From Diadema setosum (taxonomy: Eukaryota > Echinodermata > Echinoidea > Diadematoida > Diadematidae): DNA of 64,000 nt. The DNA is taken from the NCBI GenBank assembly GCA_033980235.1, contig CM067079.1:28004062-28068061 (forward strand), read 5' to 3'. The notes below the pieces were generated by a model that saw only the letters and a list, made by a program, of their open reading frames with translations, ran no database searches and was not told where the DNA came from. Each line of letters begins with the position of its first letter. Position 1 is the first letter of the stretch. Position numbers and translations under genes: made by a program. This document shows positions 36,060 through 46,133 of this stretch, piece by piece.

Positions 36060-36430
36060 GTAAGATGAATGAAAAGTGAAGAGGGAGCTTCACGAGTCTC
36101 TCAAATTCATTCTCTCTCCCCAGGGGCTTCATGAGGCTCTCCGCAGGCCTCATGAGGCTGAGGGGTGCTCGTATAAGAGAGCAGGCCTTATGAGCGGGTT
36201 TCCCGGACTGATATGTCATGTAGGCCTAGGCCCTATTTATGTGAGATGAATGAGAAATGAACAGGGAGCCTCATGAGCATCTTGCTGTAAAAAGGGCCTC
36301 ATGACATGAGCATGGCCAGGATGCTCATGAGGAGGGATCCGGACTTATGACTGTATGACTATGGTGAGCAAGAAGAGCCCCTCTCATGAGCGCCATGATG
36401 GTGGCCATGATAACAGCAGTAGCCAAGTAG
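36060..36430. repeat. cluster of CTCATGAG / GCCTCATGAGGC palindromes
   Basis: About a dozen 'ctcatgag' or 'gcttcatgaggc'-type motifs in 370 bp, within two diverged copies of a unit starting 'gatgaatga(g)aa(a)(t)gaa.aggga'. Other nearby sequence (35480-37077) shows no exon. Confidence 0.6.
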
Positions 36431-37077
36431 GTCTAATTTAATTTAAATTTATGCAGACTCAGTTGTTGTAACGTTAGTGTCGTCGTTAGGCATCTAAAAG
36501 TAAAAGTGAGTTTCAACATTTCAAAATTGCTACGTCAGCCTGGTAAAGAACCGACCAACACTTTGCTACTACAACGACAAAGGATCTGAGTAGCTTTAGA
36601 CAAATTTGGGATAAAGACTTCCTTTTGAGACAGCCACCCCAATCACATTAAGACTAGTAGAAGCTCTAGTACTAAATAAGTGCAGATCTAACATGTTATA
36701 CAACTCTACCTATCCTAACCTTGCTTGCGATACGCACGGATGCACGCACTCACTTTTGGGTGGCTGTCTCAAAAGGAACTCTCGCCCAAATTTGCAGAAA
36801 AGATCTAGAATTAGAAAGACCCTACTTTCAAAGTTGACATCACGAATCAGTAGCCTTAACACTTAAGTAACTTCTGTCTTCGTAATAATGGACCATGGAC
36901 CACTACCGAGTGGTACGCTAATGCCACTGGCGTGCACTGCACAGCACACACAGTGTCAGTGCCGACAGTGGTTAAAAGAGCCGAGGCTAGATCTAGGGGG
37001 AGTATTAAGACGATAATAACACGGTGATTTAAATAACAAGAGCATGATAATAATTTACACGATATATGACGCCTTAC

Positions 37078-37114
37078 CAACAAGAAAAATCAACGATGTA
37101 CACGTAAGCCTCAT
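37078..37114 (-). CDS. LAMP-like gene, exon 1: start codon and signal peptide
   Basis: The ATG at 37114 is in good context (tctcaaaATGa). It is followed by 12 codons (MRLTCTSLIFLV) and one G before a strong donor G|gtaagg, phase 1. The phase 1 acceptor at 9202 supplies GG, making GLQLAFGQ. The junction therefore builds a textbook signal peptide (n-region R, hydrophobic core, AFG|Q cleavage) at the exact point where the lumenal part starts. Without splicing the frame stops 8 codons later. I found no better signal exon between 9.2 and 37 kb. A transcript would be needed to prove the 27.9-kb join. Confidence 0.78.
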
Positions 37115-37420
37115 TTTGAGATACTCCTGAGTGGCGATCAAGTTGATATGTGATGAAACAAACAACGCTCAATTCACCGGTGGACAAGTCTCTCGATGCT
37201 GTAAACCCGTGGTGTGTCGCAATGATCGTACAATGTATTGCATGTACTAAATTCAGCGGATCAGGGCAGCTCTCGTACTATTCAGCTCGGGAAAGTTGCG
37301 GGTAAAGTCCAGCTCACTGTTCCGTAGGAGTGCTGTCGCAATGGCAGCTAGGCGAGTGTGCGCTGCGCGCGCGTCATCATCGCGCACTACACGGATCTCT
37401 CATAGCAGGCACGTGAGGGT
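37115..37420 (-). promoter_or_regulatory. LAMP-like gene 5' UTR and CpG-rich promoter-like region
   Basis: Immediately upstream of the start codon, 37330-37395 is the most CpG-dense stretch nearby ('gctgcgcgcgcgtcatcatcgcg'). A TCACGTGCC E-box is centred on 37412. No TATA box was seen. On the opposite strand an ATG at 37341 opens a 37-codon basic frame, so bidirectional use is possible but unproven. Confidence 0.4.
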
Positions 37421-37542
37421 GAGGTCATTATTAGCATACCCTCCCCCTGGAATTTACTAGTAAAAGCTGATGACGTTATTGTCATGCACTTGTGTATTGC
37501 GACATGACCTACAAACTCTCATCATCGGCTAATCAAAGTTTT

Positions 37543-37710
37543 TTCTTCTTCTTCTTCTTCTTCTTCTTCTTCTTCTTCTTCTTCTTCTTCTTCTTCTTCT
37601 TCTTCTTCTTCTTCTTCTTCTTCTTCTTCTCCTTCTTCTTCTCCTTCTTCTTCTTCTTCTTCTTCTTCTCCTTCTTCGTCTTCTTCTTCGTCTTCTTCTT
37701 CGTTTTCTTC
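37543..37710. repeat. (TTC)n microsatellite
   Basis: About 55 TTC units with a few CTC/GTC interruptions. It produces spurious poly-Phe and poly-Arg/Lys frames. Confidence 0.97.
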
Positions 37711-37734
37711 TTTTTATTATTATTATCATTATTA

Positions 37735-37930
37735 TACACTCTAAAAACACAAATGTTGAATTAGCACTTAAAAGGGCCGAGGAGTGACAACATTTTGAAA
37801 GTGTTGGTTTTCCTGCTAGATTCAACATTTAAAATCTTATTCTAAAAGTTGGATGCAACACTTCAAAAAATGCTGTCACTCCTCGGCCCTAATTAAATGT
37901 TGATTCAACATTTGCGTTTTTAGAGTGATA
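37735..37930. mobile_element. TA-flanked foldback MITE, CACTCTAAAAAC termini
   Basis: The left end 'cactctaaaaacacaaatg' is mirrored at the right by 'catttgcgtttttagagtg'. Inner mirror: 'gggccgaggagtgacaacat' and 'tgtcactcctcggccct'. TA occurs on both sides. About 196 bp. Confidence 0.85.
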
Positions 37931-39102
37931 TTATTCTATTCCTCCTTCTTCTTCCCACAAATACTCCTCAACGTTCCATCTGGAATCAAATGAGTTATCA
38001 AAGAACGAGAAAAGAAAAAAGATATAGAAGAAGATAACAAGAAATAGAAATGACAGGAAAAAAGGAAATGGGAAAGAGGTTCGATTAAGTAAAATGAGAA
38101 GTAAGAAAGGAAGGCCGGGGGAAAGGGATGAAGATAGTGCAGAAGAAGGAAAAGGACAAGAATGAAAAATATGAAGAAGGAGAAGAGGAAAAAGAAAGAA
38201 AGAGGAAATAATGTGAGGGGGTCTTAAACGAGCAAGTATATAAACTTACATAAATTATTTATGATACTATAATACATATAGATATATAAATGTAATTTAT
38301 ATATAAAACAAATTATTAGAATTCTGGTTTTTAGCAAAAGTTGCGATCACTTGTTTCACGCCCCTATATACCAAAAACGGAAAAATAAGAAACTTGGGTG
38401 ACATGAATGGAAAATCACGTTCATCAACTCTTAGGACCCCTTAGGTCTAGCTCCTTCCTGTATAAAGACAGAGTTATTTATATCATTATCAAACGATGTG
38501 TCACTATATACGAAAACAGGGGGAGAGAGAGAGAGGAAGAGAGACTCTGCCTACTATATATAACGTTCTGTTTTGGAGGACAACAAATCGAAAAATATTG
38601 TATACTCTTTACGTCTTTATTGCTTTTAAGTCTTGTCATTGCTCTGACCCTTGTAGTATCTTTTATCGTCTTTGTCATTTATTACAGCCATCATCAATAT
38701 TCTCATTTTATTGGCATTATCATTACGTCATAAATATCATATGATTTAAAACTGTAAAAAAAAGTTATACCTTCTGAAAAAAAATCGTCATTCACTCTGC
38801 AGTCCCAATTCGTACGTTTGAGACTAAATTCCCCTTTAACATGAATCGGATTCTGGATATTTTGTATATGTGCGGCAAAGAGAAGTTATATCCCACAATG
38901 GTTATTTTCTCTGTCTTAATAGCTGTTAGTGATCCAACGATGTGACATAATTTGATTTGATTTCTGTTTCTTCTTTCCCTCTTCAAACGATTAAAAAAAA
39001 TCATTTGATTGTTCAGTTATTGTTAGGCATGAAAAAAAAAAAGTATTATAAGCAAGCATTATTGTGCAACACGATTATACATAATAAGTTTGAGATCATC
39101 TC

Positions 39103-39494
39103 TTAAAGGGACTGTACAGTACTGGTTGAGGTGGGGATTCATGTTTTGAACATTCCTAAGTGAAATAATCTAAAACCTCTTATGAAATATGAAAGAGCAT
39201 GTAATTTTAAAAAGGATTAAATGTCTATTTGATGGAAATTGGTTTTCAAATGGCTGAGATATCCCAAAAAGTGATAATAATAAAAGGCGACATGCCACGC
39301 CTTTTATTAGGATCTCTTTGTTTCACCTCGTTTTTGGATATCTCAGCCTTTTCTAAACCGATTTTCATCAAATAAACTTTTGATACCACTTAGAATTGTA
39401 TGCTTTTTGACATCTCATAGAGTGGTTTCTGAATATCTCGCAAAACGTTAAAGGCTAAATCCTCACCTCAACCAATACTGTACACACCCTTTAA
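39103..39494. mobile_element. TTAA-bounded palindromic MITE (about 392 bp)
   Basis: TTAAAGGGACTGTACAG ... CTGTACACACCCTTTAA. It is almost identical in its arms to the interrupted copy at 2386-3840 and serves as the uninterrupted reference. The preceding stretch 37931-39102 is AG-rich and AT-rich with no gene seen. Confidence 0.85.
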
Positions 39495-39508
39495 TCTCCA
39501 GATGACTC

Positions 39509-39777
39509 AGCTTCTTCTTCAGCTTCTTCTTCTTCTTCTTCTTCTTCTTCTTCTTCTTCTTCTTCTTCTTTGCTCCTTCTTCTTCTTCTCCTTCCTATAC
39601 GTGCATGTGCCTCGCTTTCGGTATATCACAATGATTTTGAACAAATAGTTTCATAACAAATTGCATGCTCTTATTTCTACTCATTTTTTTTTTCGATTTC
39701 AAATGTTTTCTTTTACACATTTCGTATAACATCGATTTGTAGTAATCATTGTATCTGAAAAAATGATTTGAAAATCT

Positions 39778-39827
<50 letters not shown>
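39509..39827. repeat. (TTC)n at 39509-39600 and (TA)n at 39778-39827
   Basis: Two microsatellites separated by AT-rich unique sequence. 39828-40739 shows no gene or repeat that I can support. Confidence 0.9.
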
Positions 39828-39830
<3 letters not shown>

Positions 39831-40739
39831 AAGAACTGCGATGCATCTTATTTTCTGATACGTTCTTTATTGATGGTGCTGCCTTTGCTCATGATCTTCC
39901 AGAGAATAACTTACATGAAACTACATAATGGGAAAAGGTCAGATTCTGATAGGCCGCCAATGTTTTTAAGATGCAAACGATATTATTGAATACATTTTTA
40001 TTATTATCATCATTTTTATAAGATTATAGCTTGTATTACTTGTATTGATAGTATCGATTGTTGATAGTATTGTCGAAGAAAGATATGCCAAAGTGTGAAT
40101 AAAAATGTGACCATTCTAGAGATATAGGCCTAATAATGACTGATTCAGAATTCGATGGATGCTTTGCTACGTGAAGTCTACTGAATTACAACTAATACAA
40201 GTATGATCGCTGAAAATTGCAATTATATTCAAGGAATTTGAAAAACACAACGTACAAACACAAGAAGTTATTCCGAGAACTTACAGAATTGTCCTTGTAG
40301 TGGTGTTTTGCTCATAAGAATGTGAATACCAGGTATCGAATAATCTAAGATGATTTCAATTTAAAGTCTGTAATTGGGTCAGTTCCAACACGGTCATGAG
40401 AAGTGTCTCATGATGGTAGGCCTATTATTTTTGGCTATTTTTCCCTCAAGAAGTTTTTCAATATGACTTGCAACAATAATCTATTGCCATCCGGAGTGCA
40501 AAGTCAAAACGTGAAGCGTTTTTTGTGGAAAAATACCAGAGCTCATGCATTTTGATCATAGGCCGTTTATACGCACATTCTTTTGATTTGATTTGCATAT
40601 AGGGCCTATCTAGGTTTTCAAGTTTTCATTTGTGTGTTTATTTTACATGTCAGAGTAGATAGGCACCATACTCACCATTAATAGACACATAGGTTAAAGA
40701 GATGATATAGAAAACAGTGACTAATTGGTGTCTTTCCGA

Positions 40740-41010
40740 AGGTTCCACACTGTTATCACCCCGATGAAACCGACATTTTACAGAGTTACAACAGGGTGAT
40801 GAGAGGTAATATATAGGGAATGTTGAAAGGCTTCGTTCTCAGTGGTTATAACCTTGCAAACTTGAGCATATAACAGTAACAGCAATCCCAGCGAAATTTT
40901 CAAGTAAAAAAAAGAAAAAATACTGTTATCACTTCGATGAAACCCACATTTTACCGAGTTACACGAGGGCGCTGAGGGGGAACATGGGTAATGTTGAATG
41001 GTTTTGATCG
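40740..41010 (+). repeat. two direct copies of a 'tgttatcacc(c)cgatgaaacc' unit
   Basis: 'actgttatcaccccgatgaaaccgacattttacagagttacaacagggtgatgag' at 40748 recurs at 40921 with about 15 percent change, followed in each case by 'gggaatgttgaa' or 'gggtaatgttgaa'. Confidence 0.6.
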
Positions 41011-41029
41011 GTTATGCAGAAATAAAATG

Positions 41030-41395
41030 CAGTAATAACGGATGGTAATAACGTGGAAATGCTGGAAATATCGGTTACATCATACCAGGTAATATTGGGA
41101 AAATTTAGTAATATCGGTGTTAATAACGTGGAAATGCTGGAAATATCAGTTTCATCATAACGGGTAATATTGGGTAAATGCAGTAATATCGGGTGGTACT
41201 AACATGGAAATGCTGGAAATATCGGTTACATCATATCGGGTATTATTTGGTAAATGGAGAAATATCGGGTTCGGGTAATAACGGGGAAAGATTGGTCTAC
41301 TACTCCCCCGTTATTACCCACTGGTGTTATCGTGGTAAAAACAATGTTATTACCTGTTATTACCCGCGTAATATCGGGTAAAATGCCCAGTGGGT
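41030..41395. repeat. tandem array 'ggtaataacgtggaaatgctggaaatatcggt'
   Basis: Four units of about 65-80 bp in direct orientation (41045, 41115, 41195, 41265 region). They end in an inverted section ('ccgttattaccca', 'gtaatatcgggtaaaatgcc') that closes the array as a foldback. 41396-42186 shows no supported feature. Confidence 0.65.
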
Positions 41396-42186
41396 AGGGC
41401 CTACTTACTGGAGCACATTTTGTTCCGTATACCGTCAAGCACATTAATTAATCTGATTTGTTAGGGCCTAGCAGCTATAGGTTTTTAAGTTTTCATTTTT
41501 GTGTTTATTTTACATATGTCTGCTGGGGCACAATATGAATATTTCATCACAAATAACAGATGTTAAAGAGATGATTATAGAAAACAATGATTCTAGAGTT
41601 GCCCTTCCAAAAGTTCTACACCTATTATCTGAATGTTATTCTCGCATCCCTTTCATGCATGTTTTTCCTGTCGACTATAGAGCGTTTTTTTTTAATTCAA
41701 AAATTACCCATACCAGATAGTACTGTTGAAAGCATGCGTGTTTAAAGTGAAGTCGTGTACGAAGTAGGCCTTACAGGATTATCATACAAGGACGATTAAA
41801 AATGAAAGTTCCGTGTTTTACATAATGGTGATACTACGCATGGAGCTCCATGGAAATTCGTAGCCCTAAGTTCCTTGGAAATAATAAAGCCTCATAACCT
41901 ATCTGCGGAAACGGAAGTAGTGCACGTTTCATTTTTACGACCTTGTCTCTACAAAACTCTGTATGGCATCCGTTACATTGCGTGCACGTATGATATTTTT
42001 CTACAGAGGGGGGCAGTTCAGTGATTGGAAGAGCCGAATAAACCACCCCCAAATCCTAGTACGAAAAAAGTGGAGAGTCACCTGAACGGTCATATGACAG
42101 TCTGTGCACGTTGAATTGCGCTTCTTTCGACGTAGATGGCGCTATCAACAGTTGTCCAAAGAGACTTTTCTGCTCCTGGGGAAAAG

Positions 42187-42435
42187 ATGAAGAGTTTGTT
42201 CGCAAAAACCGATAAGTCCATATTTGCCAAATGGAGATATTTGCGATTAAAGGTCAAGAAAAATAAAGAGAATAATAAGAAAATTTTTGCTTCTTTTGAC
42301 CATAACTTCAAATATGTACCTTTATAATAGTGACCAATATATCATCTTAAAGGTATTATTTTGTACTTTATGACAGAGACCGTACTTCAAAATCTTCAAA
42401 AATGGACTTATCGGTTTTTGCGAACAAACTCTTTA
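42187..42435. mobile_element. MITE with 'gaagagtttgttcgcaaaaa' termini (uninterrupted copy)
   Basis: Ends 'tgaagagtttgttcgcaaaa' and 'tttgcgaacaaactcttt' are inverted, with 'cgataagtccat'/'atggacttatcgg' inside. Sister of the outer element at 22202-22889. Confidence 0.8.
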
Positions 42436-42978
42436 GATATTTGCCATTGACCGAAAATCAATGGTCGGGATCATGTATTAGTTTCAATTCAAATTCAGTT
42501 CAAATGAGATTTTACTTCCAGTATCACATTTTTGTTGATACAAGTTCAGGAGAAAAAAATACAATATATACAACAATACTAGATATATACATGTGAAACT
42601 AACGTTCAGAATAATTGTGTTATCGGAGACTGTGTCTCGCTTCACGGAATCCCCTCCAGCCCTCTGGAGAACCGTAAAAAAGTCAAAATCAAACTCCTCC
42701 GGTCGGACGGATTTATTATTTTTCTGTCTATACCAGCAGCAAATGAGCGGCTCCCTTTGTAATGAAGAGCTCTGCACATGAGAACCCGATGACAATTCCA
42801 CAATGTGTAATTTAGTGGAGGACTCCAGATCCTTACTGCACAGACAATGGAAAAATATTTATTTTCGCAGCTCTTTCAAGAAATCTAATCAAAAGGGGAA
42901 AAACCATAGTCATTGTTGGTGCAGGAGAAAGCCAATTTGTCACCCAAACCTAGCTGTGCTTGGATAGGTTGAATACCT

Positions 42979-43034
42979 CTACAGAAACCCCACATCACTT
43001 GGCTTACTAAGCCGAGTGATGTGGGGTTTTGTAG
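42979..43034. repeat. 56-nt near-perfect hairpin
   Basis: 'ctacagaaaccccacatcac' pairs with 'gtgatgtggggttttgtag', and 'ggct' with 'agcc', leaving a 5-base loop 'tacta'. About 24 of 25 stem positions pair. It could be a small foldback element, a processed small-RNA precursor or structured transcript DNA; nothing decides between these. Confidence 0.65.
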
Positions 43035-43625
43035 TTACAGTACTTTCTTTGACACACTTTTTCTTCAAATATAAACAGACAAAGTTGACATCGCATAGCA
43101 AACATTTTAAGCTGTTTAGAGATCGTTCGGCAATGAATGAAACAAAATAAAAAAATGTTCAGCATTAGTGTCAAAAAAAAAAATCATATAACACCTGAAG
43201 AAAATTCTTGGTTGAAAAATAATATATAAATATATGCACTTTGATTTAAAAAAAAAAAACCAAAACAAAACAGAAGTAAAATGCAGCCAGAAATTTTGGA
43301 ATTTCATACAAATTTGACACACAAACAAACTTTGGTGCCACAGAATAATATGTACAAACAGGCAACATGCTCCTCAACAACCCTATCAAATAATTTTCTC
43401 CAACATGTTGCCATTAAAACACCAGAAATAATGCTTTATTTTCATTCCACTAAAAGCCAAATAAAAAGTAAATAAAGCATTAACAACCATTATAGTCAGT
43501 GAAACTAAAATACAACCTAAGCCAATCATGACAAGTAAAGAAATAGGCTTTAAACAAAAAGTGCATCTTTGCCATTGTATAATCAATATGACTATTTGTG
43601 TATGTATGTAGAATTATGAACATGA

Positions 43626-43955
43626 TATAATGTAACATAATATAATATAATATAATATAATATAATATGATATGATATAATATAATATAATATAATATAA
43701 TATAATATAATATAATATAATATAATATAATATAATATAATATAATATAATATAATATTATATAATATAATATAATATAATATAATATAATATAATATAA
43801 TATAATATAATATAATATAATATACATATATACCATACATAGAGAGGGAGAGAGATATATATATATATGTATATACAAGTTTGATATAGATATAAATAAA
43901 GATAGATAGATGGATAAATAGATAGATAGAGATAGATAGATAGATAGATAGATAA
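43626..43955. repeat. (TATAA)n array and short (GATA)n
   Basis: About 38 TATAA pentamers at 43631-43823 with very few changes, then GA/TA-rich DNA and about 10 GATA units (43905-43955). Confidence 0.97.
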
Positions 43956-44372
43956 GATATACAAATGTATGTATATATAATTATATGTATGTGTGTGTAT
44001 TTTCACTTTTCTTGCATAATAAAAGAACACTTGACTTCCCTCTTTCAGAAGGCAGGGGGAATAATATAACTCTTACCATACATCAGTGACAAATTGAGGA
44101 AATGTGCAATTTTTTCACAAAGTAAAATTTTGTGAAATTCTCTTTATATTTTCCTACTAGTATATCATGCTATGCATGTGACATTGCACATACTGTAGGA
44201 GTCTTCTCATCCAGCAGTGACTGCACAAGTACTTTAAAACCTCTTAACTTCTGAACGGATAGTCCGATTTCCCCCAAACTTTCACTGATGTGTTCTACTA
44301 ATATTGCTGCATTTACTCAATCCATATGTATGTGAAGGATGACTTGTCCTTTAATGGTTTAAAGCAAACATC

Positions 44373-44771
44373 TTAAAGGGATTATATACTATTGGTTGAG
44401 GTGAGGATTCAGCTTTTAACATTTTGCTAGATATTTAAAAACCACTGTATGAAATGTCAAAGAGCATACAATTCTAAGGGGAACTGAAAGTTTATTTGAT
44501 GAAAATTGGTTTTGAAATGACCGAGATATCCAAAAACAAGGTAAAATACAGCAATCCTAATAAAAGTCGTGGCCTGTCGCATTTTATTAGGATCACTCTG
44601 TTTGGATATCTCAGCCATAACAAAACCAATTTTCATCAAATCAATTTTGAATTCCTCTAAGAATTACATGTTCTTTCATGTATTTCATAAGAGGTTTCTC
44701 ATTCTCTCATAAACACACAAAGTTGGAAACCTGCAGCCCCATCTCAACCCAAAACTGTATCATCCCTTTAG
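44373..44771. mobile_element. TTAA-edged palindromic MITE (diverged, about 399 bp)
   Basis: TTAAAGGGATTATATACTAT and ACTGTATCATCCCTTTA ends with inverted 'ccgagatatcc'/'ggatatctcagcc' inside. The right TTAA is altered. Oldest-looking copy of the family here. Confidence 0.75.
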
Positions 44772-44923
44772 ATTTGGTGCATCCTATGTATCAATGAATC
44801 ATTGAATTTATACACCAACTTATTTATTTACTCATCTATTTATTCATGGCTCTATTTCTTCCTTCATTATCAGCTCACATGTATTGAATATTGTCAGTTA
44901 CTCTCTCTCTTGATGCATCACAG

Positions 44924-45315
44924 TACAGTTGAACCTCTCTTATCCGGCCTCCCTTTATCCGGATCTCTCTATTATATGGACGCAATCTCGCCGTGATTTT
45001 TTTTTTTTTTAAATAATTACGGGAGGAAAGGGGGATTCCCAACTCCTTGAGAACTCCTACACAAACACACATGAATTACATATTACTTCCAACATTAACA
45101 TACACCTCTATTTTGGGGTCTGTTACTGAGTGTAACAATGAAAAGGTTGCAGTATACACATTACTACATGTGGTACTACAATGGGCTACATCAGTACATG
45201 GGATTGTGTATGTATATGTACATGTATAAAGCATTGAGTCTCCCATATCCGGCCAAATCCCTTATCCGGATGAGCCCCGGTCCCGACTTGTCCGGATATG
45301 AGAGGTTCAACTGTA
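44924..45315. mobile_element. pogo/Tigger-like MITE, CAGTTGAACCTCTC termini
   Basis: TA|CAGTTGAACCTCTCTTATCC ... GGATATGAGAGGTTCAACTG|TA, 392 bp, no transposase. TA duplication and CAGTTGA-type ends match non-autonomous pogo/Tigger elements. Confidence 0.8.
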
Positions 45316-45479
45316 ATTCATATTGTTTATATTTTACAGACAGGGTCATCGGGATTTGAAGTGCTTTTCAACTAGTTTACAAAGTCCCTGTCTGAAGAAG
45401 TCTAGACTGCCGAATATTTGATACAATCATAACAGCATCTTTTTGATTCGTGGCTGCAAACAAGACTCTAGATAGGCTT

Positions 45480-45560
45480 TTTTTTATCATTGGGAAATTT
45501 GGTATGTGTATGGGTGGAAATGAGCTGCTTGGTGGAGGCCTGCGCTCTCCGAGCTCCACA
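45480..45560. repeat. 3' fragment of the 12792-13330 repeat family
   Basis: 'gaaatgagctgcttggtggaggcctgcgctctcc' parallels 'agtagctgcttggcggaggtctgcgctctc' at the end of the larger copy. Confidence 0.6.
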
Positions 45561-45778
45561 GCATAATTTTTTCTTCCCAGTCTGATCTACTCTTTCAAGT
45601 TTACTTATCTATTTCTGTGGTCTCTCCCGCATCTCTCACTCTGCTTCTCCCCTTTCATCACTTCTCCTTCATTCAGAATCATGACTTCCAGAGTAGTCGC
45701 CAAAAATCTTTGAACACCAGTCTTATCCAAATTCATGAAATTCTTCCGTTGAGAAGTTTCTTTTATTTTATCGCAACT

Positions 45779-46133
45779 GCATGACTGACAAATTGTCCTA
45801 CATCGACATAAATAAGCACTGAATTGATGAGTTTTAGTACAGTAGTAGCCATGATAAAAGAAATCATGGGCCCATGTACTCGGGCAGGATTTGAACCTAA
45901 GACCTCCTGCTCACCGGACAGGTGTCATCTCCACTAGACCACCGAGCTTTCGCCCGACAGCAAGTGGTGGGTTCTAGTGGAGATGACGCCTGTCTGGAGA
46001 TCAGGAGGTCGTAGGTTCGAATCCTGATCGAGTATGTACGCCGATGATTTCTTTCATCATGGCTATTACTAAAACACAGATCAGTTCAGTGCTTATTTAC
46101 ATCGATGTAGGGCAATTTGTCAATCATGCAATT
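45779..46133. mobile_element. foldback made of two head-to-head tRNA-Glu-like sequences
   Basis: The minus-strand half (about 45885-45950) reads CTCGGTGGTCTAGTGG (A-box region like tRNA-Glu), then GGTTCAAATCC (B box), then CCCGAG. The plus-strand half (about 45966-46040) mirrors it with GGTTCGAATCC. Outer arms 'gcatgactgacaaattg' and 'caatttgtcaatcatgc' continue the inversion. It is a SINE-derived foldback, not a functional tRNA: the anticodon arm is not canonical. A relative is at 50519-51046. Confidence 0.7.

Larger units (their letters stand above)
9203..37077 (-). other. LAMP-like gene intron 1 (27.9 kb)
   Basis: Donor G|gtaagg at 37077 and acceptor ctgttag at 9203, both phase 1. The intron contains a nested same-strand gene model (10202-16650) and the elements listed separately. 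In 9203-10201, 16651-22201, 30051-32170 and 33961-35308 I see only unique-looking AT-rich DNA, poly-A/T or poly-G/C runs (18543, 20441, 30832) and no convincing exon. The segment 19410-19770 has a degenerate 'gttcacac'-rich stretch that may be an old element. Confidence 0.75.

Noticed and set aside
37492..37828. Poly-Phe, poly-Arg and poly-Lys frames
   Set aside because: Three frames of the (TTC)n microsatellite.
43480..44030. Ile/Leu/Tyr-rich minus-strand ORFs of 82-132 codons
   Set aside because: Produced by the (TATAA)n and (GATA)n arrays.
45885..46040. tRNA-Glu gene pair
   Set aside because: A and B boxes are present, but the anticodon arm and overall fold are not canonical, and the units are arranged as a mobile foldback.
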